A DNA stretch of 64,000 nt from Listeria goaensis (GTDB lineage Bacteria > Bacillota > Bacilli > Lactobacillales > Listeriaceae), in NCBI RefSeq assembly GCF_900186125.1, contig NZ_FYBQ01000007.1:88183-152182 (forward strand). Direction: 5' to 3'. Below are positions 53,279 to 63,411 of the stretch, one piece after another. The number at the start of each line of letters is the position of its first letter. The first letter of the stretch is position 1. The notes beneath the pieces were generated by a model, which was not told the DNA's origin, made no database searches, and worked only from the letters and a program-made list of their open reading frames with translations. Made by a program: the position numbers and the translations under genes.

Positions 53279-55434
53279 CAAAAACAGTAGTGCTAGCTGA
53301 AAAGCCTTCAGTTGGTAAAGATATTGGTCGCGTTTTAAATGCGCGCGGAAATGGCAAGAACGGCTTTTTAGAAGGCGACAAATATATTGTGACGTGGGCT
53401 CTTGGGCACCTCATTACGCTGGCGGATCCTGAGATGTACGACGCGAAATTTAAGAGCTGGGATATGGCAGATCTCCCGATTTTACCCGAAAAAATGAAGT
53501 TAGTGCCAATTAAAGAAACACGCCGTCAATACGAAACGGTGAAGAAACTTTTGCTTAGAAAGGATGTTTCGGAAGTTGTCATTGCGACGGATGCGGGACG
53601 CGAAGGCGAACTAGTTGCGCGCTGGGTGCTTGATTATGCAAAAGTGCGCAAACCTGTTAAGCGCCTGTGGATTTCGTCTGTGACGGACAAGGCAATTCGG
53701 GAAGGCTTCAAAAATTTAAAGCCCGGAAAGAACTATGAAAACCTATATCATTCGGCAGTTGCCCGTTCGGTTGCGGACTGGGTTGTTGGGATTAATGCAA
53801 CACGCGCATTGACGACGAAATTTAACGCGCAGCTGTCTTGTGGTCGGGTTCAAACGCCTACGCTCGCAATGATTGCCGCTCGTGAGGAAGAAATTCAAAA
53901 ATTTAAGCCAAGAGAACACTATACGCTCGAAGCCGTTACAGAAAATGGGACTTTTACTTGGAAAGAGGGGCAAGTTTTTGATAAGGAGCGAATTGAAACG
54001 CTTCTGAAAAAATTGCGTGGTGCTGATTTGCATGTGACGAGTGTCGATGTGAAAGAGAAAAAGAGTTTTTCGCCGGGGCTGTATGATTTAACAGAACTGC
54101 AACGTGATGCGAACCAGCGCTATGATTTCTCTGCGAAAGAAACATTAAACTTAATGCAAAATTTATATGAGCGTCATAAAGTGCTGACTTATCCACGTAC
54201 AGATTCGCGCTATCTTTCTGATGATATCGTACCTACTTTGAAAGAGCGTCTTGAAGGTTGCGGTGTCGGCGAATATGCGAAATTTGCGCGCAGCATTATC
54301 CAAAAAGGAATAAAAGCGAATAAATCTTTTGTTGATAACCGCAAAGTTAGTGACCACCATGCGATTATTCCGACTGAAGAAACTGTGTCACTTGGCGATT
54401 TATCGGACAAAGAACGGAAAATTTATGACCTAGTTGTAACGCGCTTTCTAGCCGTGCTTTCCGAGCCTTATGTGTACGAGGAAACGAGCGTAGAAGCTAA
54501 GATGGAAGATGTCGCCTTTTCTTTAAAAGGAAAAGTAGTTAAATCACTTGGTTGGAAGGCGATAGCTGGGCGGAACGATGAAGCTGATACGGTAACCAAA
54601 ATGAAAGTCGGCGATAAAATTCCTGTCAGACAGGTTCAAATTCGTTCTGGAAAAACCAAGCCGCCAGCAAGATTCAATGAAGCCACACTGCTTTCGGCAA
54701 TGGAAAATCCAAGCAAGTATATGGCGACTTCCGATAAGAGTTTAGCAAAAACGCTTGGTGAAACGGGGGGGCTTGGCACAGTAGCAACACGCGCAGACAT
54801 CATTGAAAAACTTTTCAACAGCTTTTCTTTGGAAAAACACGGGAAAGAAATTCAAATTACATCAAAAGGACGCCAATTGCTGGACTTAGTTCCGTCTGAT
54901 TTGAAATCCCCAGAATTAACGGCTGTTTGGGAGCAAAAGCTATCGCAAATTGCATCTGGAAAACTGAACGAACAAAAATTCACGAGCGAAATGCGCGACT
55001 ATGCTAAAAAAGCCGTTTTAGAAATCAAGCAAAACGATCGCAAATTTAAGCATGATAATGTCACCTCGCAAAAATGCCCAGACTGCGGTAAGTTAATGCT
55101 GAAGGTCAAAGGTAAGCGCGGCACAATGCTAGTTTGCCAAGACCGAGAATGCGGGCACCGCGAATCCCTATCGCGTGCAACCAATGCGCGCTGCCCCAAT
55201 TGCCATAAAAAACTAGAGCTAAAAGGGCAAGGAGATAAACAAATTTTTGTTTGTGGTACGTGTGGCTATCGTGAAAAACTGAGTGCCTTTAATGATCGTC
55301 GTGGCAAAGAAAAAAATAAAAATGTTTCTAAAAAAGATGTTGCGAAATATATGAAACAGCAGAATAAACAAGAAGATGAGCCATTTAACAATCCTATGGC
55401 AGAGGCTTTAGCTAAATTGAAGTTAGATAAGTAG
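53275..55434 (+). CDS. topB: DNA topoisomerase III
   Basis: A 719-residue type IA topoisomerase. N-terminal TOPRIM (AEKPSVGKDIGRVLNA, ATDAGREGELVARWV), catalytic Tyr in LTYPRTDSRYLS, and C-terminal zinc ribbons (CPDCGKLML, CQDRECGH, CPNCHKKL, CGTCGYRE). It decatenates single-strand links, acting with RecQ whose gene overlaps by four bases. A one-mismatch parS follows 15 bases after its stop. Confidence 0.97.
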   Translation: MTKTVVLAEKPSVGKDIGRVLNARGNGKNGFLEGDKYIVTWALGHLITLADPEMYDAKFKSWDMADLPILPEKMKLVPIKETRRQYETVKKLLLRKDVSEVVIATDAGREGELVARWVLDYAKVRKPVKRLWISSVTDKAIREGFKNLKPGKNYENLYHSAVARSVADWVVGINATRALTTKFNAQLSCGRVQTPTLAMIAAREEEIQKFKPREHYTLEAVTENGTFTWKEGQVFDKERIETLLKKLRGADLHVTSVDVKEKKSFSPGLYDLTELQRDANQRYDFSAKETLNLMQNLYERHKVLTYPRTDSRYLSDDIVPTLKERLEGCGVGEYAKFARSIIQKGIKANKSFVDNRKVSDHHAIIPTEETVSLGDLSDKERKIYDLVVTRFLAVLSEPYVYEETSVEAKMEDVAFSLKGKVVKSLGWKAIAGRNDEADTVTKMKVGDKIPVRQVQIRSGKTKPPARFNEATLLSAMENPSKYMATSDKSLAKTLGETGGLGTVATRADIIEKLFNSFSLEKHGKEIQITSKGRQLLDLVPSDLKSPELTAVWEQKLSQIASGKLNEQKFTSEMRDYAKKAVLEIKQNDRKFKHDNVTSQKCPDCGKLMLKVKGKRGTMLVCQDRECGHRESLSRATNARCPNCHKKLELKGQGDKQIFVCGTCGYREKLSAFNDRRGKEKNKNVSKKDVAKYMKQQNKQEDEPFNNPMAEALAKLKLDK

Positions 55435-55448
55435 TTGAAGGAATCGAA

Positions 55449-55464
55449 TGTTTCACGTGGAACA
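55449..55464. other. parS-like site after topB (one mismatch)
   Basis: TGTTTCACGTGGAACA differs from perfect parS only at position 12 (G for A). It is the rightmost parS-like site in the window. Confidence 0.75.
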
Positions 55465-55556
55465 TTCGATTTTGCTAGTTATAATAAAGAGGTTGTCTGA
55501 TAATCAAACGCAATTTCTTGAGGATTTAATTAAGAGGTATAAAGGAGCTGAAGCAG

Positions 55557-55913
55557 ATGAAACAATTTTATGATGAGAGCCACTCTTCAGGTGAGGAATG
55601 CAGTCGTACGCTTTGGTACGGGCACTTTTCAAGCATAGAGGAAGAGGGACTAGAAGAAACAATTTGTAGACTCATTGCAGAAGACTTAAAGAAGAAAACG
55701 GAGCCAATCCCAACAGCCACACACTGGGTATTTTATCGTGAAGACATTCAAAAAGATGCTTTGGAGGAACAAATACGTTCTTCGATTATGATTTGCTTAC
55801 GTGATAATCAATATATAGTTCATTATAATATGTCTGATTTTGAGTTTGTCTTGTTTTATGACGCCATTACAAATTGGGTTAAAGAGTTGGAAGTTAGGTT
55901 AAATAAGATTTGA
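55557..55913 (+). CDS. Hypothetical protein
   Basis: A 118-residue protein I cannot assign. It is acidic with several aromatic residues (TLWYGHFSS, HWVFYREDIQKD, YIVHYNMSDFEFVLFYDA) and mixed alpha/beta composition, without membrane or signal segments. AAAGGAGC precedes the ATG. The following gene encodes a diguanylate cyclase but starts 91 bases later, probably from its own promoter. No function is proposed. Confidence 0.7.
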   Translation: MKQFYDESHSSGEECSRTLWYGHFSSIEEEGLEETICRLIAEDLKKKTEPIPTATHWVFYREDIQKDALEEQIRSSIMICLRDNQYIVHYNMSDFEFVLFYDAITNWVKELEVRLNKI

Positions 55914-56004
55914 ATGGCAAAACCGCCTTTTTGTGATTAATTTTACATTCTTTGCTTAAATTGTTAAAATAAAGTAGACGAATTTATCATGGAAAGGAAT
56001 GTAT

Positions 56005-57132
56005 ATGTTAATAGAAGTTATTATGGCGTCTCTGACCAACGTTTTCATTGTGATTACTGGTTGCTACATCATCAATAAGATAATTCCAAATGAAAAAAAG
56101 TTGAGTCTTACTTGGAAAACACGTTGTTATATTGTTATGGCGGCTTCTGTGACGAACTTTGCTTTGATGTTTTTCGCGATTAAGTTACCAAGTGGTATTC
56201 AAGTTGATTTACGTTTTATTGTTTTTATGCTATTAGCGTATTATATTGGCGCTTCCCCTGCGCTCCTTGCCGCCCTGGTTGCTTGTGGCATTCGTATTTT
56301 TATTGGTGGAGGACTAAACGAAGCTACGCTATTTGGGGTGTTTTGCACGTTAACCGTGGCACTCCCGCTTATTTTTATTGCGGTGAAGCTTAGGAAAAGC
56401 AAATTGCACCAAATCCAGTCCTTTCTCCTTTTAAACACAATAGGGGTGACGATTTATACGGCTACGTTGTTTCTTTATTACGGATATCAGCCATTTGTGT
56501 TTTTTATTGGCGGGAGTATCTTCGTAGTTTCATTCGTAGCGCTATTTAGCATTAATTTTATTATCAATGATATGCTCACGACGCGACGCTTACTCCGCGA
56601 AGAGGTTGAGTACGCGTATGTGGACTTTTTAACGGGGCTGTACAATGTGAGAGCTTTCAGCAGCCGTACAAAAGAGCTTGCGAAGAACCCGAAAATTCAG
56701 GAGCTCGCCATTTTTATTATGGACATTGATTTTTTTAAGAAAGTTAACGATACGTATGGGCACGCATCTGGTGACCGCGTACTCCAATCAATTGCTCAAA
56801 CGATGAAAACAAAAGTGGAGATGCCTGAAAATCTCTTCCGAGTCGGCGGGGAAGAATTTTGCTACCTACTGCCAAACGCGCCTAGTGAAAAAGCCCATGA
56901 AATAGGTGAAGAAATTCGATTAGCTATTCAAGAGCATCCTATTATACTTAGCTCAAGCGAAACAATTCGAACAACGATTTCAATCGGTATCGCATCGGGT
57001 GGAAAAAGTAGAAAACAACTTAATAAGCTTTATCAATATGCAGATAAAGCGCTCTATGAGGCTAAACATACGGGGAGAAACAAAGTAGTTTTATGTAATA
57101 GTGAAGACATGCAAGACGCGGTTGCTGGATAA
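56005..57132 (+). CDS. Membrane-bound diguanylate cyclase (GGDEF)
   Basis: A 375-residue protein: six hydrophobic helices at about 1-195 (5TMR-LYT-like sensor), then a GGDEF domain (about 205-368). The catalytic signature is GGEEF at 281-285, with DFLTGLYN and DIDFFKKVNDTYGHASGDRVL present, so it should make cyclic di-GMP. The product-inhibition site RxxD expected nine residues before GGEEF reads EMPE, so feedback control is probably absent. The ATG at 56005 follows GGAAAGGA at six bases. Confidence 0.92.
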   Translation: MLIEVIMASLTNVFIVITGCYIINKIIPNEKKLSLTWKTRCYIVMAASVTNFALMFFAIKLPSGIQVDLRFIVFMLLAYYIGASPALLAALVACGIRIFIGGGLNEATLFGVFCTLTVALPLIFIAVKLRKSKLHQIQSFLLLNTIGVTIYTATLFLYYGYQPFVFFIGGSIFVVSFVALFSINFIINDMLTTRRLLREEVEYAYVDFLTGLYNVRAFSSRTKELAKNPKIQELAIFIMDIDFFKKVNDTYGHASGDRVLQSIAQTMKTKVEMPENLFRVGGEEFCYLLPNAPSEKAHEIGEEIRLAIQEHPIILSSSETIRTTISIGIASGGKSRKQLNKLYQYADKALYEAKHTGRNKVVLCNSEDMQDAVAG

Positions 57133-57255
57133 GTAACTGGAATCGGGAAAATTCTTATGTTTAAAAGAATAAGTGTCGAAAAATTGTCACAAATAATCAT
57201 ACAATGGTATGATATAGTGAATAAGTAAACAGATTTATAAAAAAGGAGACTATCT

Positions 57256-57525
57256 ATGAAGAGAAAAGCTTATCGAAATTCACCAGCTTTTGTATTGTTG
57301 GCTTGGGGATCATTTGTTACATTTTTAGCATTGATGGTAATTGGGTTAATTACGTTAAAAGAACCGTTAATGGTAAAAGGATATTACTTGATGGGAGCTG
57401 TTGGTTTAATTTCATCTGCCTTCACAGTTGCAAAAGTAGTACGGGATAATCAAGAAGACGAAGAGCGTTACAATCAGATGTTCCGTGCAATTGATCAAAG
57501 TGCTGAACGAGAAAGTCAAAATTAG
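57256..57525 (+). CDS. YiaA/B-type two-helix membrane protein
   Basis: An 89-residue protein with two hydrophobic helices (about 10-32 and 40-62) separated by LKEPLMVKGYYLMG and an acidic C-terminal tail (DNQEDEERYNQMF). This is the YiaAB two-helix arrangement, where FVLLAWGSF and KGYY are typical. AAGGAG lies before the ATG. Function unknown. Confidence 0.82.
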   Translation: MKRKAYRNSPAFVLLAWGSFVTFLALMVIGLITLKEPLMVKGYYLMGAVGLISSAFTVAKVVRDNQEDEERYNQMFRAIDQSAERESQN

Positions 57526-57534
57526 TTTACGTTG

Positions 57535-57572
57535 AAACAAACCAGAAGGAGAATTTCTGGTTTGTTTTTTTT
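57535..57572 (+). terminator. Terminator after the YiaA/B gene
   Basis: AAACAAACCAGAA pairs with TTTCTGGTTTGTTT, followed by further T residues. Confidence 0.9.
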
Positions 57573-57762
57573 GTATGATAGGTCCAAAATGTAGTTATTT
57601 GTCTTTGAAAATTGACAAAAAAGTGAAAATAGGTTTTTTGATTCGATTTATATAAAGATAAAGGTTGTCACTTATTTTTAAATATGTGTATATTGTAAAT
57701 ACAAATTTATCGTTAGATAATTTGTAAAATTTAAAAAATTCAACAAAAAGGGGTTTGATTGA

Positions 57763-60153
57763 ATGAAAAATAAAAAAATCGGCAAAAAAAAGATGAGAAT
57801 CATTGCTGTTTTGACTCTTGTGACAGGCTTAATCATTTCGCCTATTATCAAAGGAAAGCTAGATATGCAAGTAGATGCGGATACGGCAGTAAGTCATTCA
57901 AACGTTCAAAATGATGCAGCAGTTAATACGCTTCAAAATGGTGATTTTGAGAATCCATCTTTTAACAGTGCGGAAAACTGGAACTGGTTTGACGCATCGC
58001 TTGTACCAGGGTGGCAAACAACAGCTAGCGACAATCAAATTGAGTTATTGAAGACAGGTTTTATTGATACGATTATTCAGCAAACTTTTCATGCACAAAG
58101 TGGCACGCAATGGGCCGAACTAAATGCACATGAGAATTCAGCGCTTTATCAAGATATTTCAACAACACCAGGGACAAAAATTCGTTGGCAAGTCTATCAC
58201 ATGGGTAGACAAAAGGCAGATATTGCTATTGCTGAATTTGGTGCGCCTGGTGGGGCACTAATTGAACAAGTAAGAATGACTGATGGGAATAGTGGCTGGG
58301 GAGAATATAAAGGTAGCTATACAATTCCTGAGGGCCAAACAACAACGCGCTTTCAATTTCGTGCGGTCAGTAATACGGGTGAGTTTACGAGTAGAGGAAA
58401 CTATTTAGATAACGTCCAGTTTACAACGCCGTCTGAACTTCAAGTGAAGGGTCAATTTTCTTTGGATAGTATAAAAATTGGTCAGAGTGCGGATTATCAA
58501 TTGGAAGCTAAAAATATAGGTGGGATGACAGCTGTTAACAATCAATTTTCTGTTCGGATTCCGAATGAGTTATCCTACACAACTGGAAGATTAACGTCCG
58601 CGAATACGAGGGTTAGTCAGGAAAGTTATAATGAAGCGACGCGCACGCTTACTTTTAAAACAGATAGTATTGCAAAAAATGCTACTGTGAATGTAACCAT
58701 TCCGTTAACTGGGAGCAGTGAAACATCTGCTGCGAGCCCTGATACAGCAGCAACCTATAGTGATGAAAACTTTGAGGAAGAAAGTTACAATGCAGACGCA
58801 GTTGATGATGCGATTGCGGTGAGAACCGATGAACGACCTGTCCTCACGGGGGAAGCGGAAACGGTTATACAACTGAATGCTCTGTTTGACCCAATGAGTA
58901 CAATTCGTGCGACGGATAAAGAGGACGGGGATATTACAGCTCATGTTCGTGTAACGAGCAATTCGGTTGATACGAGCCAATCAGGCAGATACGCAGCAAG
59001 CTATGAAGTTACAGACAGTGACGGGAATAAAGCGACTTTTAACCGCACGATTATTGTAAAAGATATTCCAGCGATAACGGGTGAGCGCGAAACACGCTTA
59101 AACCCGAATGTGGAATTTGATCCGATGAGCACGATTCGAGCGGCTGACAAAGAGGACGGAGATATAACGAGTCGTGTTGTTGTAACGAACAACCCTGTTG
59201 ATACGAGTAAATCTGATACATATGAAGTAAGCTACGAGGTCGCGGATAGTGATGGAAATAAAGCGACTTTCATTCGTACAGTTATTGTGACAGCAGCCCC
59301 ACTAATAACAGGGGAGATGGAAACGCGCTTAAATCCGAATGCGGAATTTGATCCAATGAGTACAATCGGGGCATCGGATAAAGAAGACGGGGAAGTGACG
59401 AGTCAAGTTGAGATTACAAGTAATAATGTTGATACGAGCAAACCAGACACGTATCAAGTGAGCTACGAGGTGACGGATAGTGACGGGAATAAAGCTGTAT
59501 TTACCCGCACGGTTTTGGTTACAGAAATGCCGCTAATAACTGGGGAAGCTAAAACGCGTTTAAATCCAAATGCGAAATTTGATCCAATGAGTACGATAAA
59601 CGCGACGGATGAAGAAGATGGAGACATTACAAGCCAAGTTGAGATTACAAGCAACAACGTCGATACGAGTAAATCAGATACGTATGAAGTAAGCTACGAA
59701 GTGACGGATAGCGATGGAAATAAAGCGTTCTTTATACGTACAGTAATTGTCACTGAGGCGCCGGTTATAACGGGGCAGGAGACGATAACTTTAAAACAAG
59801 GTGAGTTGTTTGACCCGTTTGTCTATCTAACAGCGCAAGATAAAGAGGACGGCAACTTGACAGCTAAGATTGAAATTATTTCGAATAACGTAAATACAAA
59901 TTACCCAGATACGTACCAAGTTTTTTATAAAGTAACGGATTCGGACGGGAATGTGGCGGAATTTACTCGCGAAGTCATTGTACAAGCGGAACTTTTGAAA
60001 TTATCTGAGCCAACTAAAACACTTCCGAAATCGGGAGATACTGCATCGACCAAAACGGTAGTGCTAGGGTTTATCTTATTGACACTCGGAATGCTTCTTC
60101 TATGGCGAAAAAAGAAGAAGGAAAATAAGGAAAGCGTTAAAGTATCTAAATAG
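57763..60153 (+). CDS. Cell-wall-anchored protein with five Ig-like (DUF5011) repeats
   Basis: A 796-residue surface protein. A signal segment (about 10-40) precedes a lectin/CBM-like domain (about 50-225, LQNGDFENPSF...PGWQTT), a DUF11-like domain (about 230-345) and five 77-residue Ig-like repeats (359-743) with DKEDGD, DTYEVSYEV and DSDGNKA. The end is LPKSGDTAST, a hydrophobic helix and WRKKKKEN. The sorting motif is LPKSG, a non-Thr variant of LPXTG. It likely binds surface glycans or host factors. It follows its own long AT-rich leader. Confidence 0.88.
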   Translation: MKNKKIGKKKMRIIAVLTLVTGLIISPIIKGKLDMQVDADTAVSHSNVQNDAAVNTLQNGDFENPSFNSAENWNWFDASLVPGWQTTASDNQIELLKTGFIDTIIQQTFHAQSGTQWAELNAHENSALYQDISTTPGTKIRWQVYHMGRQKADIAIAEFGAPGGALIEQVRMTDGNSGWGEYKGSYTIPEGQTTTRFQFRAVSNTGEFTSRGNYLDNVQFTTPSELQVKGQFSLDSIKIGQSADYQLEAKNIGGMTAVNNQFSVRIPNELSYTTGRLTSANTRVSQESYNEATRTLTFKTDSIAKNATVNVTIPLTGSSETSAASPDTAATYSDENFEEESYNADAVDDAIAVRTDERPVLTGEAETVIQLNALFDPMSTIRATDKEDGDITAHVRVTSNSVDTSQSGRYAASYEVTDSDGNKATFNRTIIVKDIPAITGERETRLNPNVEFDPMSTIRAADKEDGDITSRVVVTNNPVDTSKSDTYEVSYEVADSDGNKATFIRTVIVTAAPLITGEMETRLNPNAEFDPMSTIGASDKEDGEVTSQVEITSNNVDTSKPDTYQVSYEVTDSDGNKAVFTRTVLVTEMPLITGEAKTRLNPNAKFDPMSTINATDEEDGDITSQVEITSNNVDTSKSDTYEVSYEVTDSDGNKAFFIRTVIVTEAPVITGQETITLKQGELFDPFVYLTAQDKEDGNLTAKIEIISNNVNTNYPDTYQVFYKVTDSDGNVAEFTREVIVQAELLKLSEPTKTLPKSGDTASTKTVVLGFILLTLGMLLLWRKKKKENKESVKVSK
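58837..59991 (+). repeat. Five tandem 231-bp Ig-like repeats
   Basis: Units start at 58837, 59068, 59299, 59530 and 59761 (5 x 231 bp, no indels). The middle three are the most alike; the fifth is the most diverged. Confidence 0.93.
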
Positions 60154-60170
60154 AAGTAAATCATTACAAT

Positions 60171-60204
60171 GGGGGTTTCCTGCAAATTAGGAAGCCTCTT
60201 TTTT
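60171..60204 (+). terminator. Terminator after the Ig-repeat surface protein
   Basis: GGGGTTTCCT and AGGAAGCCTC pair with G-T pairs, followed by TTTTTT. Confidence 0.8.
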
Positions 60205-60253
60205 GACTTCTCTTCCAATTTACGAAAAAATAAGGTGGAGAGGTGGTTTTAAA

Positions 60254-61945
60254 ATGGAATCGAGACGGATTGTTTTAGAACGAAATGTAGCTATGGAAAC
60301 ACGTGACGGGGTTACACTTATGGCGGATATTTATCGCCCAGAAAAAGGCACTTACCCGGTTTTACTAACGCGGCTACCTTATAGCAAGGAGTACGGTTTG
60401 AACTTTATGCGGGCGGAAATTTTGGCGGAGGCGGGCTACGTGGTTATTGTGCAAGATGTGCGTGGTCGTTATTCTTCTTCTGGAAAATTTGTGCCATATG
60501 TGGCGGAGGAAAGTGACGGGTTTGACACGATTAAATGGGCTGCTAACCTGCCATATGCAAACGGCGTGGTAGGCATGTTTGGCCTGTCTTACTACGGTTA
60601 TACGCAAATGCTTGCTGCGATTAGCGGAGCACCTGAACTAAAAGCGATTGCACCTGTGATGGCGCAAAATAGTATGACAGACGTGTTTAATGACCATGAC
60701 GGTGCGCTCGAACTCGGCATGTGGGAAACATGGAATTTGGAGTCGATGCTTCCAAATATGATTGCACGGGAAGAGTCATCAAAACGGAGTGAGCGTCTGC
60801 AAGATGTATTGCGTGACTTAGACGACATTGATTCTTGGTATGACTTTAAGCCGTATGTGGAGTGGCCACCAATTGTGCGAACGGGTGCGATGAATTATTT
60901 TTCGGAATTGCTCTCACTTCGGCCAGATGATGCGCACTGGCGCGGGATTACGGTGCGGGATCATTATGCGCGTGTGAATGTGCCGGGGCTACATATTGCG
61001 GGCTGGTACGACTGCTTTTTGGATAAAACGATTGCGAATTTTAAAAATGGGCATGAACGTGGTTTGGGGGATAAACTGATTATTGGGCCATGGACGCATG
61101 CGAATTTCACACAGTACATTGGAAATCGGGATTTTGGGTCGGCGGCGAATAAATTTAGCGGGCCGAGTATGCATAAATTGCATCTTGCGTGGTTTGATCA
61201 TCATTTGAAGGGCAGAGATGAGGCGCCGCGTCCAGCGGTTGAATATTTTGCGATGGGGGCGAATGAATGGCGGTCGGCGAAAAATTGGCCGCTTGAGAAT
61301 ACGCACTTCACGCCGTTTTATTTGGCAAGCGAAGGGTCGGCGAACACGCGAAATGGCGACGGCAGGCTGCACACAAAGCTTCCGGAGGGGAATCAAACGC
61401 AAGATTTTTACACGTATAATCCTGAAAATCCGGTGCCATCGAATGGCGGTGGTACGCTCCACAAGGGGCTTCAAGTTGATGGACCGAAAGATCAGGCGGC
61501 GCTTGAACTTCGCGAAGATGTTTTGTGCTACACGTCCGCTTCGGTGGAGGAGCCACTTGAAGTGACAGGGCCGATTGTTGTGGAATTGTATGCGAAAACG
61601 GATGCGGTGAACACCGATTTTACGGCCAAACTGGTGGACGTTGCGCCAGACGGAACGGCATTCAATTTGACCGATGGAATCATTCGTGCGTCCAGTGTGC
61701 ATCAAAATGACGTTGCAAACCACATTTTAAAATATACGATTGATCTGTGGGCAGTTAGTAATGTGTTTCTTCCAGGGCATCAGATTCGCGTGGAAATTTC
61801 CTCAAGCAACTTCCCGCGTTTTGATCCGAATCCAAACACTGGTGGAAGCTTTATTGACACGGCGACGAGCATCCCCGCAAACCAAGTTATTTTTCATGAT
61901 GCGGAACATCCGTCCTGTGTCATTTTGCCGATAATAAAAAAATAG
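60254..61945 (+). CDS. CocE/NonD-type alpha/beta hydrolase
   Basis: A 563-residue X-Pro dipeptidyl-peptidase/cocaine-esterase-like hydrolase. Nucleophile S112 is in GMFGLSYYG; the N-terminal MADIYRPEKG and VVIVQDVRGRYSS are typical, and the C-terminal jelly-roll domain (about 430-560) ends LPGHQIRVEISSSNFPRFDPNPNTGG. The ATG at 60254 follows GGAGAGGTGG; an in-frame earlier ATG overlaps the terminator. It is cytoplasmic (no signal). Substrate unknown, probably an amide or ester. Confidence 0.93.
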   Translation: MESRRIVLERNVAMETRDGVTLMADIYRPEKGTYPVLLTRLPYSKEYGLNFMRAEILAEAGYVVIVQDVRGRYSSSGKFVPYVAEESDGFDTIKWAANLPYANGVVGMFGLSYYGYTQMLAAISGAPELKAIAPVMAQNSMTDVFNDHDGALELGMWETWNLESMLPNMIAREESSKRSERLQDVLRDLDDIDSWYDFKPYVEWPPIVRTGAMNYFSELLSLRPDDAHWRGITVRDHYARVNVPGLHIAGWYDCFLDKTIANFKNGHERGLGDKLIIGPWTHANFTQYIGNRDFGSAANKFSGPSMHKLHLAWFDHHLKGRDEAPRPAVEYFAMGANEWRSAKNWPLENTHFTPFYLASEGSANTRNGDGRLHTKLPEGNQTQDFYTYNPENPVPSNGGGTLHKGLQVDGPKDQAALELREDVLCYTSASVEEPLEVTGPIVVELYAKTDAVNTDFTAKLVDVAPDGTAFNLTDGIIRASSVHQNDVANHILKYTIDLWAVSNVFLPGHQIRVEISSSNFPRFDPNPNTGGSFIDTATSIPANQVIFHDAEHPSCVILPIIKK

Positions 61946-62059
61946 ATAAGTCTATAGTTGGTGTACGGTATTCCGTATTCATGGTAAAATAAAATGGTTA
62001 TGTTTTTAATTTTAGAGAAAACTGGCGCGTGCCAGTGGTTTTATAAAGGAGAAGGTAGA

Positions 62060-63400
62060 GTGAAGAAATTTACAAAAAAAATCGGCGCTGTTTTAATGGC
62101 TGGAACGATTGCAATTAGTGGACTATTTATGAGCCCGAGTTTAGCGCAGGCGGCAGATGCACCAAACGTGAATGCGAGTGCAGCCATTGCGATTGAGGAA
62201 AGTACTGGAAAAATCTTATATTCGAAAGATGCCGATAAATTATTAGGTATTGCGTCCATGACGAAAATGATGGACGAATACATTCTCCTTGAGCAAATTC
62301 ATGATGGAAAAATAAAATGGGACGATAAAGTCACGATTTCAGAGTACGCTCACAAAATTTCACAAGACACGTCATTATCAAACGTGCCACTCCGCCTCGG
62401 CGAAGAATACACCGTCCAAGAGTTATATGAGGCGATAGCCATTTATTCCGCAAACGGTGCGGCTATTGCACTCTCGGAAAAAATCGCCGGTTCCGAAGGT
62501 AAGTTTGTTGAAATGATGAATAAGAAAGCGAATGAGCTAAAACTTGGCGACCACAAGTTCGTCAATTCTACTGGGTTAAACAATGAAGATCTAAAAGGTA
62601 TGGAACAAGTTGGGACGAATAAAGATGAAAACCAGATGACCGCGCGTGGCATGGCAAAACTAGCGAAACATCTCGTCGATGACTATCCAGAAGTTCTGAA
62701 AACGGCGAGCATTACGAAGAAGGATTTCCGACCGGGAACGTCCGACCGTATCGCAATGACAAACTGGAACTGGCTTCTGCCAGGCCTGATTTACGGCCGC
62801 ACAGGCGTTGATGGTCTTAAAACGGGTACGACTGATTATGCGGGAATGTGCTTAACTGCAACGGCTGAACAAAATGGTATGCGCGTCATCACAGTCATTC
62901 TCCATGCAAATGGCGGAACTGGCGCAGGTCAGCACAACAGTGCGCGCTTTGACGAAACAAACAAAATGCTCGATTATGCTTTCAATAATTTTAAAGTTCA
63001 AGAAGTAGCAAAAGCAGGAACTGCAGTGAAAGACCCTAAAACGATTGATGTCGTGAAAGGGAAAGAAGATACAGTTGGCCTTGTAACTGGAGAAAATGCC
63101 AATCTCGTTGTTCCCATTTCAACTGGTGATGCCAAATTAGACAACAAAGTAACATTAAAAGAAAAGTCAATTGATGCGCCAGTCAAAAAAGGTACCAACG
63201 TAGGAACGATGTCCATTACTCTTAAAGATGGTGATAAGCTAGGCTATGTTGACGGCACAGACGTGTTAACCGTTCCAGTTATCACAAATGCAAATGTCGA
63301 AGAAGCAGGCTGGTTCACGCAAAGCATGCATGCAGTCGGCGGTTTCTTCCAAGGTGTAGGAACATACGTATCTGACGGAGTTAAAGGTTGGTTTAACTAA
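62060..63400 (+). CDS. dacA: D-alanyl-D-alanine carboxypeptidase (PBP5/DacA)
   Basis: A 446-residue low-molecular-weight penicillin-binding protein. Signal peptide to AQA-A (about residue 31), SxxK S66-K69 (ASMTK), SxN S130-N132 (YSANGA), KTG in GLKTGTTDYAG (about 254-256), and a C-terminal beta domain plus amphipathic anchor (VGGFFQGVGTYVSDGVKGWFN). It trims terminal D-Ala from peptidoglycan stem peptides. GTG start after AAGGAGAAGG. It sits next to a CocE gene, as in other Listeria. Confidence 0.96.
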   Translation: MKKFTKKIGAVLMAGTIAISGLFMSPSLAQAADAPNVNASAAIAIEESTGKILYSKDADKLLGIASMTKMMDEYILLEQIHDGKIKWDDKVTISEYAHKISQDTSLSNVPLRLGEEYTVQELYEAIAIYSANGAAIALSEKIAGSEGKFVEMMNKKANELKLGDHKFVNSTGLNNEDLKGMEQVGTNKDENQMTARGMAKLAKHLVDDYPEVLKTASITKKDFRPGTSDRIAMTNWNWLLPGLIYGRTGVDGLKTGTTDYAGMCLTATAEQNGMRVITVILHANGGTGAGQHNSARFDETNKMLDYAFNNFKVQEVAKAGTAVKDPKTIDVVKGKEDTVGLVTGENANLVVPISTGDAKLDNKVTLKEKSIDAPVKKGTNVGTMSITLKDGDKLGYVDGTDVLTVPVITNANVEEAGWFTQSMHAVGGFFQGVGTYVSDGVKGWFN

Positions 63401-63411
63401 AAAAATTTTAG

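Noticed and set aside
60989..61723. Long minus-strand frame opposite the CocE gene
   Set aside because: It is a reverse-complement shadow with Arg/Ile/Pro-rich nonsense composition; the + strand has clear alpha/beta hydrolase motifs.
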